Shown: positions 42,787 to 51,748 of the stretch, one piece after another
Position numbering within the stretch: position 1 is the stretch's first letter
Layout: the number at the start of each line of letters is the position of its first letter
NCBI RefSeq assembly: GCF_019880585.1
Contig: NZ_JAINVV010000017.1
Location: 1 to 61,027 of the forward strand
Source of the DNA: Sphingomonas colocasiae
GTDB taxonomy: Bacteria > Pseudomonadota > Alphaproteobacteria > Sphingomonadales > Sphingomonadaceae
Length of the DNA: 61,027 nucleotides
Reading direction: 5' to 3'
Notes under the pieces: generated by a model
What the model saw: only the letters and a program-made list of their open reading frames with translations
Told to the model about the DNA's origin: nothing
Database searches by the model: none
Position numbers and translations under genes: made by a program

Positions 42787-45459
42787 ATGTCGCGCAAAGC
42801 ATTGTTCGTTACCGTGTCCGCTATCGCCATGACGTCGCTGGCCGGCGTGTCGAGCGCCCATGCGCAGGCCCCGACGCCGCAGAGCGGCTCCGCCGACACT
42901 GCCCAGGATACGCAGGAAAATCAGGACATCATCGTCACCGGCGTGTTCAACGCGACGTCGATCGAACGTGCGCCCATCTCGGTCACGGCGGTCACCGAAG
43001 AGATCCTCAAGCGCCAGGCGCCAATCAGTTCGGCCGATGCGCTCAAGAGCGTGCCCGGCGTCTTCGTCAATTCCTCGCTGGGCGAGATCCGCAATATCGT
43101 CTTTTCGCGCGGCGTGTCCGCGCGGTCGCTGGAGGCCGCGGGCGGCTATTTCTACGTGTCGCTGCAGGAAGACGGCCTTCCCGTCGAGCCGATGACGACG
43201 ACCAATTTCGGCCCGGACTATTTCAGCCGCCTGGATATCATGACGAGCCGTGTCGAGGCGCTGCGCGGCGGCACCGCGGTCGTCACCGGCGCCAACGCGC
43301 CGGGCGGCATCTTCAACTATATCTCCAAGACCGGAAAGTCGGCGCCGGGCACCCAGTTCCAGCTCAAGCTCGGCCTCGAAGGCGACGGCAAATCGCCGCT
43401 TTACCGGCTCGACGCCTATACGGGCGGCCGGATCGGCGAAAGCGACCTCTATTACACGCTCGCCGGCTTCTACCGCGAAAGCGACGGCGCGCGTTATCCG
43501 GGCTACAAGCTCAACAAGGGCGGGCAGATCCGCGGCAGCCTGTTGTGGGACTATGACGGCGGCTCGCTGACCATTCGCGGCAAATATCTCAACGACCGCA
43601 ATGGCTGGTTCGAAACATTGCCGGCGCGCGACTTCAAGGATCCGAAGATCCTGGCGCCCTATACTAATTTGTCGTCGGTGCTGCCGCCGCCCTCTCCGCA
43701 CGCCTATCCCGATTTCGCGACGGGCAAGCAGCGGACCTGGGACGGATCGAATCTGGTGAACGAAAAGGCCGTCGCCTTCGACGTGGATTGGCGCCACGAG
43801 CTGAGCGACAACATCACCATCCAGAACAAGTTCCGCTTCTCGCGCAACAAGGCGCACTGGAACACCGTCGCGGTCAACTTCGCCACGCCGCTGACCGATG
43901 CCGATGGCGGCATCCGCACGATCCAGAGCACGAGCGGCATCGACGGCACCTATACATATCGGCTGCCCGACGGAACGGTCGCCGCCGTGGTCTCGCAGGT
44001 CGGCGGCACGCGGACGATCGTCACCAACAACCTGCCCAGCCAGAATATCCTGACCGGCGGCGTGATGGCCGGTCTCGCCTATCAGCCCGACATGCGCTCG
44101 CGCAGCTTCCAGGACCAGTTGACCGTGACCGGCGATTTCGGCCGGCACCATCTCGCGATCGGCGCCTATTTCAACAAGTCGAACCTCGACGTGCTGTTCT
44201 CCGGCGCCGGCGGCGGCGTGATGACGCTCACCCCGCGCCCGGTGATGCTCAGCACGACGCTGACGCGGCCCGACGGCACCATCTATCAGGTGACCGACAG
44301 CTCCGGCTGGGCCGGCATCGGCCAGGGCCTGGCCATCCGCCAGAACGGCACCGAGGTGACCGACATCTCGATCTATGGCGGCGATACCTGGGAAGTGACC
44401 GACCGGCTGACCATCGATGCCGGTGTCCGCTACGAGAATCTGAACTATGATTCCTATTTCTATCTGCCGGTGGCCTTTACCGGCAACAAGCTGACCACGG
44501 GCGGGCGCGACGGCAATCCGCTGACCTTGTACGACAACGCCACCACGGGCCGCGGCGCGCGGATGCCGTTCACGCGCAAATATGATTATTTCGCCTATTC
44601 CGGATCGGTCGCCTACAAGTTCAGCGACAGTTTCCAGGCCTATGTCCGCTACACCAGCGGCCAAAAGGCGCCCGATTTCGGCATCCTTTCCGGCATCACC
44701 ACCGCTGCCGCGATCCAGACGATCTTCCCGTCGGCGGAGAAGATCCAGCAGATCGAGATGGGGCTGAAATATCGCACCGACGGCATCTTCATCCAGGCCT
44801 TCCCGTTCTGGAGCAAGAATTCGGACATCGCCGACAACCAGACCTTCACCTACAAGGCGGGGACGCCCAATGCCGGCGTCAACTATTCGCCGCCGCCGGT
44901 GTTCGGCCAGGTCGAGACCTACGGCATCGAGATTTCGGGCGATTTCGACATCACGCGCCAGTTGAACCTGCATGCGGACCTGACGCTGCAAAATCCCAAG
45001 TCGAGCGGGTTCAGCACCTATACGCAGGGGCCGAAGGGCGACGGGACCGACGATATCGTCAGCACGGTGCCCAAGGGCACGGCGGACAACAACCCGAAGA
45101 TCATCGCGCGCGCGACGGCGACATATCGCCCGGTCGAGACGCTCTCGCTGTTCGCGACCTATTCCTATCTCGGCAAGCGCGCCGCCAATCGTCGCGACGC
45201 CTGGTACCTGCCCGGCTTCAGCACCGTCGACGCCGGCCTCGCCTGGGACGTGACCGACAATTTCAGCCTGCAGGCCAATGTGACCAACGTGTTCAACACC
45301 GTCGGCATCATGGGCTGGGCGAAGAGCGGCAGCCTGCTGACGGCACTCGACCGGCAGACGCTGACACCGCAGCAGGTGGCGGCCGATCCGAACCAGCTCT
45401 TCTCGGTCCTGCCCAATCAGCCCCGGGCCTTTTACATGACGGTTTCGCTGAAGCTCTGA
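42787..45459 (+). CDS. TonB-dependent outer-membrane receptor
   Basis: An 890-residue receptor. The signal peptide ends SSAHA-QA. The plug contains QDIIVTGVFNATSIERAPIS, SADALKSVPGVFVN, and LRGGTAVVTGANAPGGIFNYISK. The barrel ends AFYMTVSLKL, an aromatic-poor variant with a final leucine. It lies between a PhyH/hydrolase pair and an MFS carrier, so it likely imports the substrate of this island across the outer membrane. A GGGGGAGG ribosome site lies upstream of ATG 42787. Confidence 0.88.
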   Translation: MSRKALFVTVSAIAMTSLAGVSSAHAQAPTPQSGSADTAQDTQENQDIIVTGVFNATSIERAPISVTAVTEEILKRQAPISSADALKSVPGVFVNSSLGEIRNIVFSRGVSARSLEAAGGYFYVSLQEDGLPVEPMTTTNFGPDYFSRLDIMTSRVEALRGGTAVVTGANAPGGIFNYISKTGKSAPGTQFQLKLGLEGDGKSPLYRLDAYTGGRIGESDLYYTLAGFYRESDGARYPGYKLNKGGQIRGSLLWDYDGGSLTIRGKYLNDRNGWFETLPARDFKDPKILAPYTNLSSVLPPPSPHAYPDFATGKQRTWDGSNLVNEKAVAFDVDWRHELSDNITIQNKFRFSRNKAHWNTVAVNFATPLTDADGGIRTIQSTSGIDGTYTYRLPDGTVAAVVSQVGGTRTIVTNNLPSQNILTGGVMAGLAYQPDMRSRSFQDQLTVTGDFGRHHLAIGAYFNKSNLDVLFSGAGGGVMTLTPRPVMLSTTLTRPDGTIYQVTDSSGWAGIGQGLAIRQNGTEVTDISIYGGDTWEVTDRLTIDAGVRYENLNYDSYFYLPVAFTGNKLTTGGRDGNPLTLYDNATTGRGARMPFTRKYDYFAYSGSVAYKFSDSFQAYVRYTSGQKAPDFGILSGITTAAAIQTIFPSAEKIQQIEMGLKYRTDGIFIQAFPFWSKNSDIADNQTFTYKAGTPNAGVNYSPPPVFGQVETYGIEISGDFDITRQLNLHADLTLQNPKSSGFSTYTQGPKGDGTDDIVSTVPKGTADNNPKIIARATATYRPVETLSLFATYSYLGKRAANRRDAWYLPGFSTVDAGLAWDVTDNFSLQANVTNVFNTVGIMGWAKSGSLLTALDRQTLTPQQVAADPNQLFSVLPNQPRAFYMTVSLKL

Positions 45460-45510
45460 TAGGCCTTCGCGAACGGCAATGGATGGCGGCAGCGGGAAGG
45501 CAGGCGACGA

Positions 45511-46857
45511 ATGGATGATATGAGCCCGCCTGCACCGCAAACGAGGGGTCTGTTTTCGGGCTGGGCCCTCGTCGCCATCCTGATGCTTTTCTATTTCCTG
45601 TCGTTCGTCGATCGCGCGCTGATTTCGCTGATGGTCGAGCCGATCCAGCACGACCTGAAATTCACCGACATGCAGATGGGCCTGTTGCTCGGCCCGGCCT
45701 TCGGCATCTTCTACGCGGCGGCGGGCATTCCCCTCGGCCGGTTGATGGACCGTTATTCCAAGCGCTGGCTGTGCATGGCGGTGGTGTCCTTCTGGGGATT
45801 GTCGACCGCCATTTCGGGCATGGCGAGCAGCTTCGCGCTGTTCTTCGCCAGCCGCCTCGGCCTGGGCGCGGGCGAGGCGGGGCTGTCGCCCGCCGCCTAT
45901 TCGCTGATCGCCGAACAGGTGCCGCGCAAAAGGCTGGCGACCGCCTATTCCTTCTACACGGTGGGTGCCTTCGCGGGCGGCGGGCTGGCGATCGTCGGCG
46001 GTGGATGGGTGGTCCACGCGCTATCGGCGTCGGGCAGCGTCACCATCCCGCTGCTCGGCCGGTTCCATCCCTGGCAGCTGACCTTCCTGCTGGTCGGCGG
46101 GCTGACCATCCTGGCCGCGCCCCTGGCCCTGCTGCTGCGCGAAAATGTGCGTGCGGCATCGACGCGTCCGCAAGACGGAGCACAGCCTTCGTCGGGCCTT
46201 TGGGCACTGATCCGGACCGATCCCCTATTCTATCTCGGCTACCCCTTCGCATTCGGATCGGTGAACGTCATCGTGACGGCGTTCCACGTGTGGACGCCGG
46301 CCTATATGGGCCGCACCTATGGCTGGCCGATCGAGACGGTTGGCCTCGCCTATGGCACGACGCAGGGGATCGCCGGGGTGATCGGCCTGCTCGGCATGGG
46401 CTGGCTGGTCGAGCGGCTGTACAATCGCGGCATGGTGGACGCGCATGCGAAGGTGCCCGCGATCGCCCTGTGCCTTTCGATCCCGGCGATGATCGCCGGC
46501 ATCCTCTCGCATAGCCCGACAGCATTCCTGCTCGCCTCGATCATCTTCTGGGGCGCGACCTATACCTATGCGGGATATGCGCCGGCGGCGCTGCAACTCG
46601 GCACGCCGGCTTCGTTCCGTGCCAGTATCGGCGCGGTCTACGTCACCTTCCTGTCGGTGATGGGGCTGTTCATCGGGCCGACCATGGTGAGCTGGTTCAC
46701 CGAAGCCGTGCTTCAGGACAAGGCGAAGATCGGCCTGTCACTGGTGTTCGTGATGATCGTGTGGGCGCCGATCGCGCTCACCGCGCTGATGGTGGTCGCC
46801 AGGAAGCTGCGCGCACGACATGCGATGGCGCCAAGCGCTGAGCATGCCGTGGTTTAG
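45511..46857 (+). CDS. MFS transporter (spinster-like)
   Basis: A 448-residue major facilitator with 12 predicted transmembrane helices. FYFLSFVDRALISLMVEPIQ in helix 1, FGIFYAAAGIPLGRLMDRYSKR and RLGLGAGEAGLSPAAYSLI match the spinster-like subfamily common beside sphingomonad TBDRs. It lies 51 bp after the TBDR gene and probably moves the same substrate across the inner membrane. Confidence 0.87.
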   Translation: MDDMSPPAPQTRGLFSGWALVAILMLFYFLSFVDRALISLMVEPIQHDLKFTDMQMGLLLGPAFGIFYAAAGIPLGRLMDRYSKRWLCMAVVSFWGLSTAISGMASSFALFFASRLGLGAGEAGLSPAAYSLIAEQVPRKRLATAYSFYTVGAFAGGGLAIVGGGWVVHALSASGSVTIPLLGRFHPWQLTFLLVGGLTILAAPLALLLRENVRAASTRPQDGAQPSSGLWALIRTDPLFYLGYPFAFGSVNVIVTAFHVWTPAYMGRTYGWPIETVGLAYGTTQGIAGVIGLLGMGWLVERLYNRGMVDAHAKVPAIALCLSIPAMIAGILSHSPTAFLLASIIFWGATYTYAGYAPAALQLGTPASFRASIGAVYVTFLSVMGLFIGPTMVSWFTEAVLQDKAKIGLSLVFVMIVWAPIALTALMVVARKLRARHAMAPSAEHAVV

Positions 46858-46928
46858 GAAGAACAGGGGTTGGCCTACGGCCGACTTCGTCCCGACAAGC
46901 TCAGCCCGGACGGCGTGCTGAGTACCGA

Positions 46929-47663
46929 TCAGGACTTCGATTGGCGGCGCGGCGCGGTGGGCTTCTCCCCGGTAACGCGCGCGACCGTGCCTTTCGAATA
47001 GTCGATCAGCTTGCGCATCGCGTTGCGGGCTTCCGTCGCGTTGCGGTCGACGATCGCGTCGAGGATGGCCTTGTGCATCGCCAGCGAATGCTCGACGCCA
47101 TCGGGATTGTCGGCTCCGATCCGGAAGCTGATGATCAGCGCCGATTCCACCACCCGGCCGAGCGAGGCGAACATGTCGTTGCCGCACGCTTCGATGATCG
47201 CGCGGTGAAAGGCCAGATCGGATTCGATGCTGTCATGGCTGCGCCCGGCGGCGGCCATGGCGTCGAACGCCTCGCCCATCTTGCGGAAATCGTGCAGTTT
47301 CGCGCGCGACGCCGCGAGATAGGCGGCGGTCGGCTCGACCATGTGCCTGAGCTCGTACAGCTGATCGAGCACGGCATCGCGATCGTCGGAGCGCAGCCGC
47401 CATTCCAGGATGTCGGGATCGAGGAAGTTCCAGTTTTCACGCGGCAGCACGAAGGTGCCGGCCTTTGGCCTGGCATCGACCAGCCCCTTGGCCGCCAGCA
47501 CCCGCAGCGCTTCCCGAAGCACCGTGCGGCTGACGCCGAGCCGGGCGCAGCATTCCTCCTGCCCCGGCAGCGTCGATCCGGGCGCGAACTCGCCGGACAC
47601 GATCGCGGCGCCGAGGTCCTGGATCACCCGACCGTGCAGTCCTTTGCCCTCGACGGCTTTCAT
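46929..47663 (-). CDS. GntR-family regulator, FCD (FadR/DgoR) subfamily
   Basis: A 244-residue regulator. The winged helix shows GSTLPGQEECCARLGVSRTVLREALRVLAAKG, typical GntR, and the C-terminal FCD domain has metal-binding pattern residues (ELRHMVEPTAAYLAA, DLAFHRAIIEACGN, SLAMHKAILDAI). FCD regulators sense carboxylic or sugar acids. It lies 97 bp downstream of the LldD-like gene on the same strand. The identical TAATCATACT sites at 40854 and 48957 are plausible operators. ATG 47663 chosen; an in-frame start at 47729 has no support. Confidence 0.88.
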   Translation of the reverse strand: MKAVEGKGLHGRVIQDLGAAIVSGEFAPGSTLPGQEECCARLGVSRTVLREALRVLAAKGLVDARPKAGTFVLPRENWNFLDPDILEWRLRSDDRDAVLDQLYELRHMVEPTAAYLAASRAKLHDFRKMGEAFDAMAAAGRSHDSIESDLAFHRAIIEACGNDMFASLGRVVESALIISFRIGADNPDGVEHSLAMHKAILDAIVDRNATEARNAMRKLIDYSKGTVARVTGEKPTAPRRQSKS

Positions 47664-47760
47664 TGGCTCTTCGCTCGCATGTTGACATATGAATCGACGG
47701 TTTCGCGGCACACTAATATGCGCGTCCACAAACGTCCATGCAGCCCGCCCGCCGACATGG

Positions 47761-48906
47761 TCATGCCGCCAGCGCGCCGCGATCCAGCTCGATGACCCGG
47801 GTGACGCCGGTCAGGCTGAGCGCGACGCGCAGTTCGGCTTCGAACAGCGACAGCATGTGCCGCACGGCGGGCCCGCCACCGGCGCCGAGCGCATAGGCCC
47901 AGGCCCGGCCGAGCAGCACGCAATCGGCGCCAAGGCACAGCATGCGAGCAACGTCCAGCCCGGAACGAACACCCCCATCGGCGAAAATCCGCAATTTCCC
48001 CCCGACCGCCTCGGCGATCGCGGGAAGCGCTTCCGCCGCCGACGGAACGCCATCGAGCTGACGGCCGCCATGATTGGAGACCACGATCCCGTCGGCGCCG
48101 AGCGCGGCGGCGGCGCGGGCGTCCTCCACATCCAAAATGCCCTTGATGACAAGCGGGCCGGACCAGACGGAGCGGATATGGTCGAGATCGCGCCACGTTA
48201 TGCCAGGATCGAAATTGCTCCGCATCCAGCCCATGAAATCGTCGAGACCGCTCTTGCGGTCCAGCAGCGGCGCGACATTGCCCAGACTGTGCGGCCGTCC
48301 CATCAGCCCGACATCGACAGCCCAGTCCGGCCGGAGCAGCGCCTGGCCGAAGCGCCGCGCCGCGCCGCGCAGGCCCGGCACCCCCGCCAGCCCCGAACGA
48401 TAGTCGCGATAGCGAGACCCCGGCAGTGGCATATCGACCGTGAAGACCAGCGCCGAACAGCCACGATCGCGCGCCTCCGCCAGCAACGCCTGCACGAAGC
48501 CGCGATCGCGCATCATGTACAGCTGGAACCAGAATGGCGCGCGCGCCGCCTCCGCGACCTCCCCCAGCGAGCAGGCGGAAACCGTGGAGAGGCAGAAGGG
48601 GATGCCCACATCCTCCGCGACCGCCACCGCCTGCCGCTCGCCGCGCCGGGCGAGCAGCCCGGCCAGCCCGATCGGGCCGAGCGCGACGGGCATCGCCTGG
48701 CGCCGGCCGAAGATCTCGACGCCGAGATCGACGTCGGACACGTCGCGCAGGACTCGCTGCCGCAGCGCAACCCGTTGAAGATCCGCGCGATTCCGATGCA
48801 TCGTGACCTCGTCATAAGATCCGCCATCGACATATTCGAACAGGAAGCGCGGCAGCCTGCGCCGCGCCAGATCGCGATAGTCGGACGCCGATGCCGCCAT
48901 TTTCAT
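47761..48906 (-). CDS. lldD: FMN-dependent L-lactate dehydrogenase/alpha-hydroxyacid oxidase
   Basis: A 381-residue FMN enzyme of the LldD/glycolate-oxidase family. It shows DYRDLARRRLPRFLFEYVDGG, the FMN- and substrate-binding QLYMMRD, VFTVDMPLPGSRYRDYRSG, the catalytic histidine and arginine in VSNHGGRQLDG, and FADGGVRSGLDV. It oxidises L-lactate or another L-2-hydroxyacid, passing electrons to the respiratory chain. It is divergent from the SDR-FAH operon with the shared operator candidate in between, so it probably oxidises L-lactate or a hydroxyacid produced there. Exact substrate is an inference. Confidence 0.82.
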   Translation of the reverse strand: MKMAASASDYRDLARRRLPRFLFEYVDGGSYDEVTMHRNRADLQRVALRQRVLRDVSDVDLGVEIFGRRQAMPVALGPIGLAGLLARRGERQAVAVAEDVGIPFCLSTVSACSLGEVAEAARAPFWFQLYMMRDRGFVQALLAEARDRGCSALVFTVDMPLPGSRYRDYRSGLAGVPGLRGAARRFGQALLRPDWAVDVGLMGRPHSLGNVAPLLDRKSGLDDFMGWMRSNFDPGITWRDLDHIRSVWSGPLVIKGILDVEDARAAAALGADGIVVSNHGGRQLDGVPSAAEALPAIAEAVGGKLRIFADGGVRSGLDVARMLCLGADCVLLGRAWAYALGAGGGPAVRHMLSLFEAELRVALSLTGVTRVIELDRGALAA

Positions 48907-48956
48907 GTCGCAGATCCACCCTTAAGTCTTCAATTACGCGCTTGACACAGAGCATG

Positions 48957-48966
48957 TAATCATACT
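48957..48966. promoter_or_regulatory. Shared 10-mer operator candidate, site 2 (lldD/SDR divergent promoter)
   Basis: TAATCATACT, identical to 40854-40863, lies in the 100-bp region between divergent lldD-like and SDR genes. A TTGACA hexamer (48942-48947) precedes it, so it overlaps or abuts the rightward -10 region. Confidence 0.55.
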
Positions 48967-49006
48967 TATTGCCAACAACAATGGCGAATTAATAGAATGT
49001 GAGACG

Positions 49007-49807
49007 ATGTTGACCCAGACCTCCCCGGACCCGGATGCCGCCGGCCGCGCGGCTTCGAACCACTATGATTTCGCGGGCCGGGTCGCCGTCATCACGGGCG
49101 GCGCGCAGGGCATCGGCTTCGGCGTCGCGGAACGCATCCTCGCGGGCGGCGGCGCGGTGGCGCTGTGGGACTGGGACGGCGATGTGCTGGAAAGCGCGGG
49201 TGAACGGATCGGCCCCGACGCGGCAGCGCTGCGCCAACGCGTGGATGTGAGCGATCTCGCCGCCGTCGAAGCCGCCACACGCGCGGCGATCGATCATTTC
49301 GGCCGGATCGACATCCTGATCAACAACGCCGCGCTGGTCGGGCCGAACGTGCCGACCTGGGATTATCCGCCCCAGGCCTTTCGCGATGTCGTCAATGTCG
49401 GCCTCACCGGCGCATTCTATTGCTGCCGCGCGATCGTGCCGCACATGATCGAGAAGGGTTATGGCCGGATCGTCAATGTCAGCTCGATCGCCGGCAAGGA
49501 AGGCAATCCGAACGCGGTGGCCTATAGTTCGGCAAAGGCCGGCCTGCTGGCGCTCACCAAATCACTCGGCAAGGAACTGGCGACGCACGACATCTCGGTG
49601 AACGCGGTCACCCCCGCCTTTGCCAAGACGTCGCTTTCGATGACGCAGTCGCCGCAGCATATCGAATATATCCTCTCGAAGATTCCGCGCGGGCGCATGC
49701 TCGAGATCGCTGAAGCGACGTCGATGATCTGCTGGCTGGCGACCGAGGAGAATTCCTTCACCACGGCGGCGGTGTTCGATCTTTCGGGCGGCCGCGCGAC
49801 ATATTGA
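49007..49807 (+). CDS. Short-chain dehydrogenase, possible keto-deoxy-sugar-acid dehydrogenase
   Basis: A 266-residue SDR with VAVITGGAQGIGFGVAERIL, ILINNAALVGP, the catalytic serine in VSSIAGKEG, YSSAKAGLLALTKSLGKEL and FDLSGGRATY at the C terminus. It lies 34 bp before an FAH-family hydrolase. That order (SDR then FAH) is the one found for 2-keto-3-deoxy-L-rhamnonate/fuconate 4-dehydrogenase followed by the diketo-acid hydrolase in sphingomonads. Function by this analogy is an inference; other alcohol substrates are possible. Confidence 0.8.
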   Translation: MLTQTSPDPDAAGRAASNHYDFAGRVAVITGGAQGIGFGVAERILAGGGAVALWDWDGDVLESAGERIGPDAAALRQRVDVSDLAAVEAATRAAIDHFGRIDILINNAALVGPNVPTWDYPPQAFRDVVNVGLTGAFYCCRAIVPHMIEKGYGRIVNVSSIAGKEGNPNAVAYSSAKAGLLALTKSLGKELATHDISVNAVTPAFAKTSLSMTQSPQHIEYILSKIPRGRMLEIAEATSMICWLATEENSFTTAAVFDLSGGRATY

Positions 49808-49841
49808 GCCGATCGTCGGCGACATCATCAAAGGGGTAGCT

Positions 49842-50678
49842 ATGCGTATTGTCAGGTTCGGTCTCGCGGGATCGGAACGCTATGGACTGGTGGACGATGC
49901 GGACATCGTCCGCGACGCTTCGTCGATCGTCGGCGATGAGACCGATTTCGAACGCGTGCTCGATAGGCTCGCCACCGCGCGCGCCACCGATCTGCCCGCC
50001 GTGCCGGACGGCGAACGGCTCGGTTGCCCGGTCGCGCGCGTCGGCAAGGTCGTCTGCGCGGGGCTCAACTATTCGGATCATGCGGCCGAAACCAACATGC
50101 CGGTTCCCTCAGAGCCGGTTCTCTTCATGAAGGCGAACACATCGGTCTGCGGCCCCAATGACGATATCCGCATCCCGCCCGGCGCCGACAAGGTCGACTG
50201 GGAAGTCGAACTCGGCGTCGTCATCGGCAAGCGGACGACGCGCGTGAGCGAGGCGGACGCGCTCGACCATGTCGCGGGCTATGCGGTCGTTCACGACGTA
50301 TCCGAACGCGCCTTCCAGCTCGAAGGCACGGGACAATGGCTGAAGGGCAAGAGCCTGGACAGCTTCTGCCCGGTCGGGCCTTGGCTCGTCACGCGCGACG
50401 AGGTCGGCGATCCGCAGGATCTTGCCATGTATCTGGAGGTCAACGGCAAGCGGATGCAGGATGGCTCCACACGGACGATGGTGTTCGGCGTCGCCTTCCT
50501 GGTTTCCTATATCAGCCGCTTCATGACGCTCGAGCCGGGCGACATCATCGCGACGGGCACGCCGCCCGGCGTGGGCATGGGGCAGCGCCCGCCGGTCTAT
50601 CTGAAACCCGCCGATCGCGTCTCGCTGGGGATCCAGGGGCTCGGCGTACAGCGGCAGACGGTGCGCCTGATCGACTGA
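49842..50678 (+). CDS. Fumarylacetoacetate hydrolase-family protein
   Basis: A 278-residue FAH-superfamily enzyme. The C-terminal FAH domain shows VVCAGLNYSDHAAET, VLFMKANTSV, the metal ligands in KVDWEVELGVVIGK, GYAVVHDVSERAFQ, GKSLDSFCPVGPWLV and IIATGTPPGVGMG. Such enzymes cleave 2,4-diketo acids to pyruvate plus a carboxylate; in the LRA6 branch the products are pyruvate and L-lactate. AAGGGG ribosome site before ATG 49842. Adjacent to an SDR and divergent from an LldD-like gene, which fits that branch. Confidence 0.85.
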   Translation: MRIVRFGLAGSERYGLVDDADIVRDASSIVGDETDFERVLDRLATARATDLPAVPDGERLGCPVARVGKVVCAGLNYSDHAAETNMPVPSEPVLFMKANTSVCGPNDDIRIPPGADKVDWEVELGVVIGKRTTRVSEADALDHVAGYAVVHDVSERAFQLEGTGQWLKGKSLDSFCPVGPWLVTRDEVGDPQDLAMYLEVNGKRMQDGSTRTMVFGVAFLVSYISRFMTLEPGDIIATGTPPGVGMGQRPPVYLKPADRVSLGIQGLGVQRQTVRLID

Positions 50679-50769
50679 AATCGCGCCTCGGGCACCAGCG
50701 CCCGCCGGCTGTTCAAATCAAAGGCGCGCTGCCCTGGCAGGTGCCACCGCATATTCGTGAGGAACGACC

Positions 50770-51726
50770 ATGAAGATCACCGTAACCGATGCCACCTTCC
50801 CGGCGCTGGCGCAGGAACGCGCGGTCGCCGAGGAATTCGGCGCCGAGTTCGTGGAGGCGAAATGCGCCAGCGCCGATGACGTGACGGCGGCGGCGGACGG
50901 CACCGACATATTGATCGTCCAGTTCGCGCAGGTGACGGCGCAGGCGATCGCGAAACTGGCACCGGGTTCGCTGATCGTCCGCTACGGCATCGGGCTCGAC
51001 AATATCGATCTGGCGGCGGCGCAGGCGCGGGGTGTGAAGGTCGCCTATGTGCCCGATTATGCGACGGGCGAGGTGGCGGACCATACCGCATCGCTCATCC
51101 TCGCGACGCTCCGATGCCTGTTGCCGCTCGATCGATCGGTGCGCGACGGCAAATGGGACGCGGTCGGCGTTTCCGGCGCGCTGCAAAGCTTCGCCGACAC
51201 CATGATCGGCTTCATCGGCTTCGGCCGGATCGGCCAGGGCGTGCTGGCGCGGCTGAAGCCCTTCGGCTTCCGGAGCATCGTCGCCGATCCCTATGCCGAT
51301 CAAGCGGTGCTGGCGGAACTCGGCGCGGAGGCCGTCGACCTCGACACGCTGTTCGCCCGCGCCGACGCGATCACGCTCCATTGCCCGCTCACGCCCGAAA
51401 CCCGCCATGTGGTGAATGCCGAACGGCTGGCCGCCAGGCCGGGCCGCGCCGCGCTGGTCAACACCGCGCGCGGCGGCCTTGTCGATCCCGACGCGCTCGC
51501 CGGCGCACTGGAGTCGGGGCTGCTGCGCGGCGCCGCGCTCGACGTGTTCGAAACCGAGCCGCTGCCGCTCGATTCACCGCTGCGCACCTGCCCCAACCTC
51601 ATCCTCACCCCGCATGCCGCCTGGTATTCGATAAGCGCGATCGAACGCCTTCAGGGCCTTGCCGCCGACGAAGTCAGACGGCATCTCACGGGAGCGCCGA
51701 TGCGGCGCCCGGCTCCGGCCGGCTGA
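50770..51726 (+). CDS. D-isomer-specific 2-hydroxyacid dehydrogenase
   Basis: A 318-residue enzyme of the D-2-hydroxyacid dehydrogenase (CtBP/SerA-like) family. NAD-binding GFIGFGRIGQGVLARLKPFG is followed by the catalytic arginine in VNTARGGLVD, the glutamate in DVFETEPLP and the histidine in TPHAAWYS. It interconverts a 2-keto acid and a D-2-hydroxyacid. The gene has a GAGGAA ribosome site and lies 91 bp after the FAH gene and 22 bp before the acyl-CoA dehydrogenase gene. Substrate unknown. Confidence 0.87.
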   Translation: MKITVTDATFPALAQERAVAEEFGAEFVEAKCASADDVTAAADGTDILIVQFAQVTAQAIAKLAPGSLIVRYGIGLDNIDLAAAQARGVKVAYVPDYATGEVADHTASLILATLRCLLPLDRSVRDGKWDAVGVSGALQSFADTMIGFIGFGRIGQGVLARLKPFGFRSIVADPYADQAVLAELGAEAVDLDTLFARADAITLHCPLTPETRHVVNAERLAARPGRAALVNTARGGLVDPDALAGALESGLLRGAALDVFETEPLPLDSPLRTCPNLILTPHAAWYSISAIERLQGLAADEVRRHLTGAPMRRPAPAG

Positions 51727-51748
51727 TTCCAGGTAAGGCAGGATCCTC

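Noticed and set aside
42733-46017. 1,094-codon minus-strand frame opposite the TBDR and MFS genes
   Set aside because: Low-complexity Arg/Ala/Gly translation, antisense to two well-supported genes.
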